Shown here: positions 49,712 through 60,092 of the stretch, in pieces | How the letters are laid out: each line of letters starts with the position of its first letter | How positions within the stretch are numbered: position 1 is the stretch's first letter | Assembly (NCBI GenBank): GCA_024280635.1 | Contig: JAJRPS010000065.1 | Coordinates: 76,602 to 140,601, forward strand | Direction: 5' to 3' | DNA from: Bacteroidota bacterium | GTDB taxonomy: Bacteria > Bacteroidota > Bacteroidia > Flavobacteriales > Flavobacteriaceae | Length of the DNA stretch: 64,000 nucleotides | Notes under the pieces: generated by a model | Told to the model about the DNA's origin: nothing | Seen by the model: only the letters and a program-made list of their open reading frames with translations | Databases searched by the model: none | Position numbers and translations under genes: made by a program

Positions 49712-52081
49712 ATGGCAAAAAAGAAAACCATAAAAAAAAATAAAAGAAGTTTACCAAAACTTTCAAAAGTAGTGCTAACCAAACAACAAAAAACAATATT
49801 AGGTAGTTTTTTAGTGTTGTTAGGGGTATTTCTGTTTTTTGCTTTTGTATCATATTTGTTTACATGGAAAACCGATCAAAGTGAAATAGGAAATTTTTCA
49901 AGAACTACACCTGTAGATAATATTGCTAATATTTTAGGTGCATCTATATCACACTTTTTTATCTATAAAGGTTTTGGTGTAGCAGCTTTAATAGTAACCT
50001 TTTTAACCGTAGCAAGTGGGTTGTACTTTTTGTTAGAAACACAATTACTAGCCTTAAAAAAACGATGGTTTTATGGGGTGATAATTATGATTTGGGTATC
50101 CGTATTTTTAGGCTTTTTTAATACCGAAATTTTAAGCGGTACAATAGGGTTTGAAGTCAATACTTTTTTACAAGATTACTTAGGGAAAATAGGAACAGGA
50201 ATTTTATTATTTTTCTTTTTAATCACTTATTTGGTAATACGTTTTAAGCTGAGTGTAACAAACATTCAAGAATATTTTAATAAAACTAAAGAAGAAAATA
50301 TAGCAGAAGTCAAAGAAGATTTGTCAATAAAAAAGACCGAGACACCTGTGGTTGATTCAAAAGAAGCAGATGAAGAAGCAGCCATTATTAATGAGTTTGT
50401 ACAAGAAAATAAACCGTCAACAACTCCAGAACCGTTAAGTACTCCATTAACTGCAACTCCAAAAAAAGAAGTGGTCATTAAAGCAGATGATGATGATTTA
50501 GATATGAAAGTAGAAGTTTCAGAAGAGGAAGAAGCGGTAACCGAAAATTTAGCCGATAAATTGGTTAGAGAAAATGGAGCTTTTGATCCGCGTTTGGAAC
50601 TAAGTGGTTTTAAATTTCCACCCATTGATTTGTTAAAAGATTACACCAAAGGGCAGGGGATAACTATTAATGAAGAAGAGTTAGAAAACAATAAAAACCA
50701 AATTGTAACCACCCTTAGAAACTATAAAATTGAAATCGCAAATATTACAGCAACCGTTGGACCTACAGTAACCTTATATGAAATTATACCAGAAGCAGGT
50801 GTACGTATTTCTAAAATTAAAAATTTAGAAGATGATATAGCACTTTCATTGGCAGCACTAGGTATTCGTATTATTGCACCAATGCCTGGAAAAGGAACAG
50901 TTGGTATTGAGGTGCCTAATAAAAATCCGAAAATGGTATCCATGCGTTCCGCAATAGCTTCTAAAAAGTTTCAAGAAGCAGAAATGCAATTGCCTATTGC
51001 TTTTGGTAAAACCATAAGTAATGAAACTTTAGTAGTTGATTTGGCAAAAATGCCTCACCTATTAATGGCAGGAGCAACGGGTCAAGGAAAATCAGTAGGA
51101 TTAAATTGTATCTTAACTTCATTATTATATAAAAAGCATCCATCCGAAGTAAAATTTGTATTGGTAGATCCTAAAAAAGTAGAACTTACACTATTCAATA
51201 AAATAGAACGTCATTACTTAGCAAAATTACCCGATAGTGAGGATGCTATTATTACCGATAATTCAAAAGTAATCAATACCCTAAACTCATTGTGTATTGA
51301 AATGGATGATCGTTATGAGTTATTAAAAAATGCATATTGCAGAAATATAATTGAATACAATAAAAAGTTTATTGGTCGTAAATTAAACCCTAATGACGGG
51401 CATAAATTTTTACCTTATATTGTTTTAGTAGTAGATGAATTTGCCGATTTAATTATGACTGCTGGTAAAGAAGTAGAAACACCAATTGCTCGATTAGCCC
51501 AGTTAGCACGTGCTATTGGTATTCATTTAATTATAGCAACCCAGCGCCCATCAGTAAATGTAATTACCGGGATGATTAAAGCCAATTTCCCAGCGCGTGT
51601 AGCGTTTAGAGTAATGACAGGAATAGATTCTAAAACTATTTTAGACACTGGTGGAGCCAATCAGCTAATTGGTAGGGGAGATATGTTGTACACACAAGGT
51701 AATGAATTGATACGAATACAATGTGCCTTTGTAGATACGCCAGAAGTAGAACGCATTACCGATTTTATTGGTGCTCAAAAAGCATATCCAGATGCACATT
51801 TACTTCCAGAATACGTAGGGGAAGAAGGTGGCACAACTATTGATAATAATAAAGATGAGCGCGATAAACTATTCCGTCAAGCAGCAGAAGTTTTAGTAAC
51901 CGCCCAACAAGGATCAGCGTCTTTGTTGCAACGAAAACTAAAATTAGGATACAATAGAGCAGGAAGAATAATTGATCAATTGGAAGCTGCAGGTATTGTA
52001 GGAGGGTTTGAAGGTAGCAAAGCACGTCAAGTATTGATACCCGATTTAATTGCACTCGATAAATTTTTTGAAAACGAATAA
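49712..52081 (+). CDS. ftsK: DNA translocase FtsK
   Basis: 4 TM N-terminus, LLMAGATGQGKSVGLN Walker A, VVDEFADLIMTAGKEVE Walker B, C-terminal gamma domain SASLLQRKLKLGYNRAGRIIDQLEAAGIVG. Confidence 0.96.
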   Translation: MAKKKTIKKNKRSLPKLSKVVLTKQQKTILGSFLVLLGVFLFFAFVSYLFTWKTDQSEIGNFSRTTPVDNIANILGASISHFFIYKGFGVAALIVTFLTVASGLYFLLETQLLALKKRWFYGVIIMIWVSVFLGFFNTEILSGTIGFEVNTFLQDYLGKIGTGILLFFFLITYLVIRFKLSVTNIQEYFNKTKEENIAEVKEDLSIKKTETPVVDSKEADEEAAIINEFVQENKPSTTPEPLSTPLTATPKKEVVIKADDDDLDMKVEVSEEEEAVTENLADKLVRENGAFDPRLELSGFKFPPIDLLKDYTKGQGITINEEELENNKNQIVTTLRNYKIEIANITATVGPTVTLYEIIPEAGVRISKIKNLEDDIALSLAALGIRIIAPMPGKGTVGIEVPNKNPKMVSMRSAIASKKFQEAEMQLPIAFGKTISNETLVVDLAKMPHLLMAGATGQGKSVGLNCILTSLLYKKHPSEVKFVLVDPKKVELTLFNKIERHYLAKLPDSEDAIITDNSKVINTLNSLCIEMDDRYELLKNAYCRNIIEYNKKFIGRKLNPNDGHKFLPYIVLVVDEFADLIMTAGKEVETPIARLAQLARAIGIHLIIATQRPSVNVITGMIKANFPARVAFRVMTGIDSKTILDTGGANQLIGRGDMLYTQGNELIRIQCAFVDTPEVERITDFIGAQKAYPDAHLLPEYVGEEGGTTIDNNKDERDKLFRQAAEVLVTAQQGSASLLQRKLKLGYNRAGRIIDQLEAAGIVGGFEGSKARQVLIPDLIALDKFFENE

Positions 52082-52091
52082 CATTATAAAA

Positions 52092-52730
52092 ATGAAAAAG
52101 TATATTATTTTAAGTTTAGCATTATCAATTTCCTTTTTAGGTTTCTCACAAGATTCACAAAAAGCAAAAAGTTTTTTGAATGAAGTTTCTGCAAAAGTAA
52201 AAGCCTATAAAAATATTAGTATTGATTTTAAATATAGCTTGCATAACGAAGCTGAAAACATTAGTCAAACTACAAAAGGAGGTGTGGTTTTAGCAGGAGA
52301 AAAATACAAGCTAAACATGTTGGGTGTTACCCGTTTGTATGACGGTGAAAAAATATATAACATATCTCCAGAAGATGAAGAAATTACTATAACCAGCGCA
52401 AACGAAGAGGATGAGGGCACCATAACGCCTTCAAAAATGTTAACATTTTATAAAGAAGGGTACACTTATTTGTGGGATAAAAAATTACCCGTTAAAGGGC
52501 GTAAAATACAATATGTGAAGCTAATACCAAAGGATAGTAACTCTGATACAAAACACATTTTATTAGGTATAGATGCTAATACCAAAAACATTTATAATTT
52601 AATTGAAACCGGTAAAAATGGATCCGTTACAACTTTAACTGTTAATAGTTTCAAAACCAATCAGCCTTTATCAGAAAGTTTATTTATCTTTGACAAATCA
52701 AAATATAGTGATTATTACATCAATGAATAA
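52092..52730 (+). CDS. LolA-like outer membrane lipoprotein carrier protein
   Basis: MKKYIILSLALSISFLGFSQ signal, F.YSL.NEAENISQTTKGGVVLAGEKYKLNMLG. Start moved to ATG 52092. Confidence 0.85.
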   Translation: MKKYIILSLALSISFLGFSQDSQKAKSFLNEVSAKVKAYKNISIDFKYSLHNEAENISQTTKGGVVLAGEKYKLNMLGVTRLYDGEKIYNISPEDEEITITSANEEDEGTITPSKMLTFYKEGYTYLWDKKLPVKGRKIQYVKLIPKDSNSDTKHILLGIDANTKNIYNLIETGKNGSVTTLTVNSFKTNQPLSESLFIFDKSKYSDYYINE

Positions 52731-52757
52731 TTCTAAAATATAAAGTGAATATTGAAT

Positions 52758-52792
52758 AAGAACGAAATGTTATGTTTCGTTCTTGTTTTTTT
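52758..52792 (+). terminator. hairpin terminator
   Basis: AAGAACGAAA-tgttatg-TTTCGTTCTT-gTTTTTTT. Confidence 0.8.
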
Positions 52793-52812
52793 ACTAAATA
52801 GTAACATTATCT

Positions 52813-54819
52813 GTGAAAATATTAGATAAATACATACTCAAAACCTTCTTAAAAACCTTTTTAAGTATCTTTTTTATATTGATATTTGTTTTTATACTAC
52901 AATCCGTTTGGGCATTTGTAAAAGAACTAGCAGGTAAAGATTTAGATTTGATTATTATAGGTAAATTGTTAATATATTTTCTACCCACTTTAATACCTTT
53001 AATATTACCTTTAACGATATTACTAGCTTCTATAATGGTATTTGGTGATTTTGCTGAAAACTATGAGTTTGCAGCAATGAAATCGGCAGGAATATCTTTA
53101 TACCGTGCCATGAGAGGCTTGTCTATTTTTATCTTCTTTTTAAGTATTGTAACCTTCTTTTTTGCTAATAATGTAATTCCGTGGGGAGAATATCAATCCC
53201 GAAATTTAAGACGTAATATAGCGAAACTAACTCCAGCAATGGCAATTGCAGAAGGGCAGTTTAATGCTATTGGAGATATTAATATTAAAGTTGATAAAAA
53301 ATCAGGAGAAGATGGAAATCATTTAGAAGGTGTAATATTACATACTAAAAAAAACAGCAAGAATACAACCGTAATTAAAGCAGAAAGTGGTGATTTAATA
53401 CCTGGGTCAAAAAATGGTAATGTATTGCAATTAGTGTTATATAATGGTAATTATTACAATGACATTTTTAATAGAGACCCTATAAAGCGCAAACGAAAAC
53501 CACATGCAAAAAGTGCTTTTGAAAAGTACACTATGAATATAGACTTGTCTGCCCTAAACGATGTTAACTTGGAAGAAAAAAACAAAGGCATTTCTTATAA
53601 AATGCTTAAAATTAATGAGCTAATACCGGTAATAGATTCGTTGGAGCAAAAAAAGCAAGTAGATTTAGATATTGACATTAGAAACACAATTAACAGTTTA
53701 AATATTTTCAAAAGAATTTCAATAAAACCAAAGGTTGTACTAAATCCGAAATTTAAACAAGAAAAGCGCCCAAAGTCATTAAAAGAGGAAGCATTTTCGG
53801 AGCCATTACCAACAATGAAAGATGATATTAGTTTTGAATTGGAAGATATTCAGAATAATATTAAAATTAAAAAGAAGGAAAATAGTAATCCTGTTTTTTT
53901 AGGAGATTATTTAAAATTATTTACACCTATGGAATTAGAAGGAGTATATAATTTTGCAATTTCTACTTCAAAAACAAACTATAAAAAAATAGAAATAGCA
54001 GAAAAAATAAATGAGGCTAAAACCATAAATTTAAATCAGCATAAAATGGCATTGCATAGAAAATTTGCATTGGCTTTTTCTTGTTTTTTACTCTTTTTTG
54101 TTGGCGCTCCTTTAGGTGCTATTATAAGAAAAGGAGGCATGGGATTGCCAATGGTTATCGCAATGGGAGTGTTTTTGTCATATTATTTTATAGGTATGTT
54201 TTCAAAAAACAGTGCAGAAACAGGTACAATATCTTCTTTTTTAGGAGCTTGGTTGCCTACCCTAATTTTATTACCATTGGGTATCATGCTTACTCGTAAT
54301 GCCACATCAGATAGAGGTATCTTTAATACGAATGCTATAACGGTATTTTTTGAGGAAATATGGAATAAAATAACTAGAAAAAAGAAAACAAAAGGGTCAG
54401 ATTTTAAAGAAACTGTACAGCCTGTAAAAGCAACAATTAAAGAGGAAATAACTACATCATTAAAGATAAATAAAAACCAGTTTTTAAGAGAAATAAACAG
54501 TCATGCTAAAACGTCTATAATAGCCTTTGTAACGTACCTATTGGTAATAGCTTTTTTTCCGTTGTTGCAACAAGAAGACTCTAAAATATTACCTGTAGTA
54601 CTAATCACATTGTTATCTTTGTATCTGATATTTTATGTGATTACCTTTAAAAAGTATACAAAATTAAAAAAAGCAACAGAACCAAATTATAGTAGGTTTG
54701 ATGTATATATCGATTTCTTTTTTGGTATAACCTCATATCCATTAGCGTATTTTTATTATCGAACAACGATAAAAAAGCTGAAGAAAAAATTGGAAAACAA
54801 CTACCATGACAACAAATAA
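52813..54819 (+). CDS. LptF/LptG family permease (GTG start)
   Basis: MKILDKYILKTFLKTFLSIFFILIFVFILQSVW, ASIMVFGDFAENYEFAAMKSAGISLYRAM, FVGAPLGAIIRKGGMGLP. Confidence 0.92.
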   Translation: MKILDKYILKTFLKTFLSIFFILIFVFILQSVWAFVKELAGKDLDLIIIGKLLIYFLPTLIPLILPLTILLASIMVFGDFAENYEFAAMKSAGISLYRAMRGLSIFIFFLSIVTFFFANNVIPWGEYQSRNLRRNIAKLTPAMAIAEGQFNAIGDINIKVDKKSGEDGNHLEGVILHTKKNSKNTTVIKAESGDLIPGSKNGNVLQLVLYNGNYYNDIFNRDPIKRKRKPHAKSAFEKYTMNIDLSALNDVNLEEKNKGISYKMLKINELIPVIDSLEQKKQVDLDIDIRNTINSLNIFKRISIKPKVVLNPKFKQEKRPKSLKEEAFSEPLPTMKDDISFELEDIQNNIKIKKKENSNPVFLGDYLKLFTPMELEGVYNFAISTSKTNYKKIEIAEKINEAKTINLNQHKMALHRKFALAFSCFLLFFVGAPLGAIIRKGGMGLPMVIAMGVFLSYYFIGMFSKNSAETGTISSFLGAWLPTLILLPLGIMLTRNATSDRGIFNTNAITVFFEEIWNKITRKKKTKGSDFKETVQPVKATIKEEITTSLKINKNQFLREINSHAKTSIIAFVTYLLVIAFFPLLQQEDSKILPVVLITLLSLYLIFYVITFKKYTKLKKATEPNYSRFDVYIDFFFGITSYPLAYFYYRTTIKKLKKKLENNYHDNK

Positions 54820-55948
54820 ACTAGCACAACTAAATACAATTGAAGAAGCAATTGAAGATATTAAAGCAGGAAAAGTAATCATTGTTGTAGATGATGAAGA
54901 TCGTGAAAATGAAGGTGATTTTTTAGCAGCAGCAGCAGCAGTTACGCCAGAAATGATAAACTTTATGGCAACACACGGTAGAGGGTTAATTTGTGCGCCT
55001 TTAACAGAAAAAAGATGTGAGGACTTGAAGTTGAATATGATGACTAGTAATAGTTCAGATCCAATGGAAACGGCTTTTACAATTTCGATAGATTTAAATG
55101 GAAGAGGGGTTACCACAGGAATTTCGGCCTCTGATAGAGCAAAAACAATATTAGCATTGGTTGATCCAGAAACTAAACCACAACACTTAAACCGTCCAGG
55201 GCATATTTTTCCTTTAAAAGCAAAAGAAGGTGGGGTTTTAAGAAGAACAGGTCATACTGAAGCAGCAATAGATTTTGCACGTTTAGCAGGTTTTGATCCA
55301 TCAGGAGTAATTGTAGAAATTATGAATGAAGACGGTACCATGGCACGTTTACCACAGCTTTTAAAAGTAGCAGCTAAATTTGATTTAAAAATAGTTTCTA
55401 TTGAAGATTTAGTGGCATACCGCATGGAGCATGATTCATTAATTGTAAAAAAAGAAGATTTTAATATTCAAACCCGTTTTGGTGAATTTCGGTTAAGAGC
55501 TTATCAACAAACTACAAATAATCAAGTGCATTTAGCCTTAACAAAAGGAAGTTGGAAGGCTGATGAAGCAATAACAGTGCGTGTAACGTCTACTTTAGTG
55601 AATAATGATATCTTAGATACGCTAACTTTTAATACCGATAAAAAATTAGAATACATTTTTAATTTAATCAATCAGAATGAAAAAGGAGCGTACGTGTTTA
55701 TTAATCAAGAAAGTCCATCATTAAATTTGTTAAGCCGCTTAGGAAAGCTGAAAAAAAATCAGCAAAGTGGCGAAATGAGGGCTCCACGTATTAAAATGGA
55801 TATTAAAGATTTTGGTATTGGTGCACAAATTTTACACGATTTAAACATTAGTAAATTAAAATTAATAACCAATACTAATAAGCAAGAAAAACGAGTGGGT
55901 ATGATAGGTTATGGTTTGGAAATTGTAGATTATATTAGTTATGAGTAA
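54806..55948 (+). CDS. ribB: 3,4-dihydroxy-2-butanone-4-phosphate synthase with degenerate GTP cyclohydrolase II domain
   Basis: VIIVVDDEDRENEGDFLAAAAAVTPEMINFMATHGRGLICAPL, RRTGHTEAAIDFARLAGFDPSGVIVEI; C-terminal RibA-like domain lacks the zinc cysteines. Confidence 0.93.
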   Translation: MTTNKLAQLNTIEEAIEDIKAGKVIIVVDDEDRENEGDFLAAAAAVTPEMINFMATHGRGLICAPLTEKRCEDLKLNMMTSNSSDPMETAFTISIDLNGRGVTTGISASDRAKTILALVDPETKPQHLNRPGHIFPLKAKEGGVLRRTGHTEAAIDFARLAGFDPSGVIVEIMNEDGTMARLPQLLKVAAKFDLKIVSIEDLVAYRMEHDSLIVKKEDFNIQTRFGEFRLRAYQQTTNNQVHLALTKGSWKADEAITVRVTSTLVNNDILDTLTFNTDKKLEYIFNLINQNEKGAYVFINQESPSLNLLSRLGKLKKNQQSGEMRAPRIKMDIKDFGIGAQILHDLNISKLKLITNTNKQEKRVGMIGYGLEIVDYISYE

Positions 55949-55957
55949 TGAATATAT

Positions 55958-55995
55958 AAAAACCTCCTTAAACAATATGCTTAAGGAGGTTTTTT
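55958..55995. terminator. bidirectional hairpin terminator
   Basis: AAAACCTCCTTAA-acaatatgc-TTAAGGAGGTTTT between convergent genes. Confidence 0.85.
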
Positions 55996-55996
55996 A

Positions 55997-56635
55997 TTAT
56001 AATTCTAATTTTTTAAGTTCCTTGTAGTTTTGAGTTAATTTATGTATTAAAAAACCATACAGTACTTTATAAAAAAACCAAATAAGTAATAAAAACCCAA
56101 AAATAACGAGAGCAATAATTCCTAGTACCACAAACAATTGACTAGAGCTTAAATGATTCATTTTTTCAAAAAGTACAGGGTCTTCTTGAAAACTGTAATA
56201 TAATCCTAAAAGGGTAGATATAAAAATACCAGCTAAATTGTAAATTACATAGTATTGAATCACTTTTCGAGTTTTAATAATATTTTCCATCAATATCTTA
56301 ACGCTATCAGTATTAGAAATTGTTTTGTAGGCCTTAAATAAGAGGTATACAAAAACAAAGATAACAGTAAAACTAAAAAAGGTAAGTCCTTTAAAAAATA
56401 AAGTATTGCCATCTTCAACAGTATCCATTTTATCTTTTATACTAGCAGAAAATAAAGGAGGGAGTACACTAACAGCAAGCCAAAACAAAAGCTCCGAAAT
56501 GCTAATGTAAAATATTTTTTTTATAATAGAGGATGATTTTTTATGTAGCATGCTTCCTATTTCATTAGCTGAAATAGTTTTAAATTGCTTGTTGGTTGCG
56601 TTCCAATCCTTTTTAAGTAAGTCTAATTCTTTCAT
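55997..56635 (-). CDS. conserved membrane protein downstream of ECF sigma gene (possible anti-sigma partner)
   Basis: About 4 TMs; 3-nt spacing from the sigma gene. Confidence 0.6.
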   Translation of the reverse strand: MKELDLLKKDWNATNKQFKTISANEIGSMLHKKSSSIIKKIFYISISELLFWLAVSVLPPLFSASIKDKMDTVEDGNTLFFKGLTFFSFTVIFVFVYLLFKAYKTISNTDSVKILMENIIKTRKVIQYYVIYNLAGIFISTLLGLYYSFQEDPVLFEKMNHLSSSQLFVVLGIIALVIFGFLLLIWFFYKVLYGFLIHKLTQNYKELKKLEL

Positions 56636-56638
56636 ACT

Positions 56639-57133
56639 TTACGGATTTAATATTTTTTTTAATTTTGTTTTCACTCGGTTCATCTTCACTCTAGCATTAA
56701 CTTCTGTAATCCCTAAGGTGTCTGAAATTTCTTTGTAACTTTTATCTTCTAAATATAAAAATATAAGGGCTTTATCAATATCATTCAATTGCTTTATTGC
56801 ACTGTACATTATTTTAAGTTGTTCCTCCTCAGTATCATCATATTCATGAGCTTGTATTTTAAACTGAACCGTATCAAAAGCTTGTGTTTGTACTTGTCGT
56901 TTAGACTTTCTATATAGAGTAATAGCAGTGTTTAATGCCACTCGATACATCCAAGTACTAAACTTAGCATCTCCTCTAAATTTAGGGTACGCACGCCATA
57001 ACTGAATGGTAATTTCCTGAAACAAATCGTTATGAGCATCATTATTGTTGGTGTATAGCCTACAAATTTTATGCACAATGTTTTGATGTGTTTCTAAGAG
57101 TGTTACAAATTTTTTTTCGAGTTCGTTTTTCAC
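56639..57133 (-). CDS. ECF RNA polymerase sigma factor
   Basis: DLFQEITIQLWRAYPKFRGDAKFSTWMYRVALNTAITLYRK; YKEISDTLGITEVNARVKMNRVKTKLK. Confidence 0.95.
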   Translation of the reverse strand: MKNELEKKFVTLLETHQNIVHKICRLYTNNNDAHNDLFQEITIQLWRAYPKFRGDAKFSTWMYRVALNTAITLYRKSKRQVQTQAFDTVQFKIQAHEYDDTEEEQLKIMYSAIKQLNDIDKALIFLYLEDKSYKEISDTLGITEVNARVKMNRVKTKLKKILNP

Positions 57134-57372
57134 AAGTGATCAATAGTTGTACTTTGTTAGTGCCTAAAAACAGGAATTTGTTACATAAAATTACTTAATA
57201 TTTTGGATAATAACAACCTAAGTTTGCAAAGTATTAGATTTACAAGAAATAACCCAAAAAATAATAAAAGATAAATATGTTTCAATTTATTTATTATTTT
57301 TTGGTTAAAATAATTCTAATCCAATAAGTTATGAATACTTCAATATCTTTTTTAGTGCTATTACACTTATGA

Positions 57373-58296
57373 TTAACTTGTGATTTTTAATACTACAATA
57401 GACAACATTCCTAAAAATAAGGTAATTTTTAATACTAAACTTAAATGTGTAAAATGCGCTTTATTTTTTGCAGATAATAGTTTTATAGCTATATATAATA
57501 AAGGACCTATTACAAAAAAGATAAAATAGAGTAGTAGGTAAGTGTTTTCAAAAACATAGGTTAATACGTAGTAAAAAATACTTGCGATAGTTATTAAGCT
57601 CAATACAAAAGCAATAGTGCTGGTGCGTTTTCTCCCAATAGCTAACGGTAGCGTATAATATCCTGCTTTATAATCACCATCAACATCCTCTAAATCTTTT
57701 ACAATTTCACGTATTAGGTTTACTAAAAATGCAAAAAGAGCGTAATCTAGTAAAAACTTAAATAGAAAGGTGTATGCGTTACGAGATTCAGCGGTTATCA
57801 TCGGAATAATTTCAAAAACACCAATTACTAAAATACTCAAACTTACCAAAGTAGATACTATAATATTACCAATTAGGATAGTCGATTTTAATGAGGTAGC
57901 GTATGCATATAACCCCCCTGAAGCAATTAAAAATAAAGCAGAAAAACTGGTTTTATCAACTTGCCAAGATACGTAAAATCCTAACAATACACCTACAACG
58001 GTAAACCCCATGAAGAGGTTATTTGCCATGTCTTCACTAATGTGTTTACCTACAATTAATTTATGAGGTTTGTTAATGGTGTCTGCCTCAACATCATAAA
58101 TATCATTAATAATATATCCTGCAGCAGCAATACATAAAGTAGCAAAAACTAAAGCGGTAAAAGTAGTACTGTTTAAAGCCGTTAATAGATTTGCATTTGT
58201 AAATTGTGGCAGTTTAAAAAATACATATTTGATAAGGCATTGTATAAAGGCTATCATGAATAGGTTTTTATACCGAATAAGATTAAGAGTATGCAT
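57373..58296 (-). CDS. UbiA-family prenyltransferase (geranylgeranylglycerol-phosphate geranylgeranyltransferase-like)
   Basis: AAAGYIINDIYDVEADTINKPHKLIVGKHI and NLIREIVKDLEDVDGDYKAGYYTLPL Asp-rich motifs. Confidence 0.92.
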   Translation of the reverse strand: MHTLNLIRYKNLFMIAFIQCLIKYVFFKLPQFTNANLLTALNSTTFTALVFATLCIAAAGYIINDIYDVEADTINKPHKLIVGKHISEDMANNLFMGFTVVGVLLGFYVSWQVDKTSFSALFLIASGGLYAYATSLKSTILIGNIIVSTLVSLSILVIGVFEIIPMITAESRNAYTFLFKFLLDYALFAFLVNLIREIVKDLEDVDGDYKAGYYTLPLAIGRKRTSTIAFVLSLITIASIFYYVLTYVFENTYLLLYFIFFVIGPLLYIAIKLLSAKNKAHFTHLSLVLKITLFLGMLSIVVLKITS

Positions 58297-58319
58297 GGTT
58301 AGTTAGGTAATAGGGGAGA

Positions 58320-59813
58320 TTAGTTAAAAATAATAGCTTGATATGCACCAATATCCGATGTACCAATGGGTCTAACGGTATTGATAATGTCATTAAAAGA
58401 TGGTGTTAGATCTATTGCGGTATTATTTGCAGGCGAAGTGTTTTCTTCAATATTAAAATCATTATGATAAGCATCTTTAAAAATGGGGTCTTGATTTAAA
58501 ATATTATTCTCAAAAATATTAATATCACTAAAATTGTATAAAGGATCATTGGAAAACTGATTATTAAAATCGTTAAAATGCAATAAGCAATTGATGAATT
58601 TGTAGTTAAATGCTGCGCTATTTTCTTTTTCCAAAGTAAATTCTAAATTTTCACTACCGTAAACAATACAATTAGTAAAATTAGCTTGCAGTAAATCAGA
58701 AATAAGTAAAGTGTTGCCGTTTGCTAAAGCATTACTGACAACCAAAGTAGGAAAAGAACGATTGCTGCTGTTCCAATAATTTGCAAAAGTACAGTGTGTA
58801 AAATTATAAGTACCTCCTAAAGTAAGTGCAATACTTGCTTGTCCGCAATTATTAGCTACAATATTTTTGCCTTCTATATTACCATTAAAAGCAAATAAAG
58901 CATTTACTGAATGGTTGTATAACTGTGTATTGGTAATGGTTGTGGTTAAATCACCATCATTACCATCACTTCTAATACCAATAGTTGCATTTTTAATGGT
59001 TACATGGTCAAAAATATTATTGGTGCTACCTTCTTGCAGCCAAATGGTACCCCATTGTCCAGGAATATTATTGTAAGGTGCTTCTAGACGATCACCTTCA
59101 AAAATTATTTCATTTTCTAAAAGCGTTTGGTCTGTACTAATGTTTCCATCAGCAAGTATTGTTGCACCGTTTGTTACAATTAACCCAGAATTACGATGAA
59201 AATGAATACGCGCACCAGCATCAATAGTTAGGGTTTGTCCTGTAGGTACTTTAGGGAAACCATAAATAACATACGGTTTGATATTGGTAAAGTGTAATTG
59301 AGCGGGAGTCAATTCAAAATCATTTAATTCGCCGTCATTTAAAGTAGCAGGAAAAATAAATTCGGCATCTTTTACTAAGGTGACTAATTTTACATCTTGG
59401 TAGTGTAAATTAGCATCAAATATAATAGAATCTTTGTATAAAAACTCGGTAGCAGTAGTGGTGTAATCTAAAATATCAACGGTAGTTTCTACAAAAATAT
59501 ACAAACTATCTTTTGCCTTGACTTCTATGTTTTGAAAGCTTTTACCTGTAATACCATCTACTAATAATCTAAAATTAGAATTATCACCTCTTCCTAATGT
59601 AATGGTAGGGATATGAATGTCATCATTACTCGTATTATAAACTTTTAAATTATAGGTGCTAGAACCAATATTGGTGAAAATAGTGTCTAACAAAACGGTA
59701 TCTTTAGAAAAACGAAGATTGCCAGTACTAGCTGTGGTACTAAAATCTTTTCTACAAGACCCTAAACCAATAACAAAACCAACAAGTAAAACGGTAACAA
59801 TAAGGTTGCGCAT
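58320..59813 (-). CDS. lipoprotein with right-handed parallel beta-helix
   Basis: LGSCRKDFS lipobox, repetitive beta-helix (GIRSDGNDGDLTTTITNTQLYNHSVNALFAFNGN), terminal TSDIGAYQ. Confidence 0.75.
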   Translation of the reverse strand: MRNLIVTVLLVGFVIGLGSCRKDFSTTASTGNLRFSKDTVLLDTIFTNIGSSTYNLKVYNTSNDDIHIPTITLGRGDNSNFRLLVDGITGKSFQNIEVKAKDSLYIFVETTVDILDYTTTATEFLYKDSIIFDANLHYQDVKLVTLVKDAEFIFPATLNDGELNDFELTPAQLHFTNIKPYVIYGFPKVPTGQTLTIDAGARIHFHRNSGLIVTNGATILADGNISTDQTLLENEIIFEGDRLEAPYNNIPGQWGTIWLQEGSTNNIFDHVTIKNATIGIRSDGNDGDLTTTITNTQLYNHSVNALFAFNGNIEGKNIVANNCGQASIALTLGGTYNFTHCTFANYWNSSNRSFPTLVVSNALANGNTLLISDLLQANFTNCIVYGSENLEFTLEKENSAAFNYKFINCLLHFNDFNNQFSNDPLYNFSDINIFENNILNQDPIFKDAYHNDFNIEENTSPANNTAIDLTPSFNDIINTVRPIGTSDIGAYQAIIFN

Positions 59814-59962
59814 TTTTAATTTTTATTTTAATAACGTAAATGTAAGTCTAATATTATCAATGGGCAAATTTGAATACATATGGTAGCGCATAAAATTATG
59901 GATTTTGTAATTAAAAGTTTCAAATGCTAGTGATAATGATTTTCAAATTAAATGGGTATAAT

Positions 59963-59993
59963 TTTGCTATTGTAAACTTTGTGAATATCTTTG
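59963..59993 (+). promoter_or_regulatory. canonical Bacteroidota housekeeping promoter for ppx/gppA
   Basis: TTTG (59963-59966), exactly 19 nt, TATCTTTG (59986-59993); matches TTTG-N19-TAnnTTTG. Confidence 0.75.
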
Positions 59994-60092
59994 AGAGTCT
60001 ATAAAAATAGAAAGAAAGATCCATTATTTTTCAAGGAGAAATACGATGTATATTATATAAAAAAAAACTCCCATTTTAGAGTGAGTATTGTT

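Noticed and set aside
58867-59076. Small plus-strand ORFs inside the beta-helix lipoprotein gene
   Set aside because: Antisense to a clear coding gene and without domain support.
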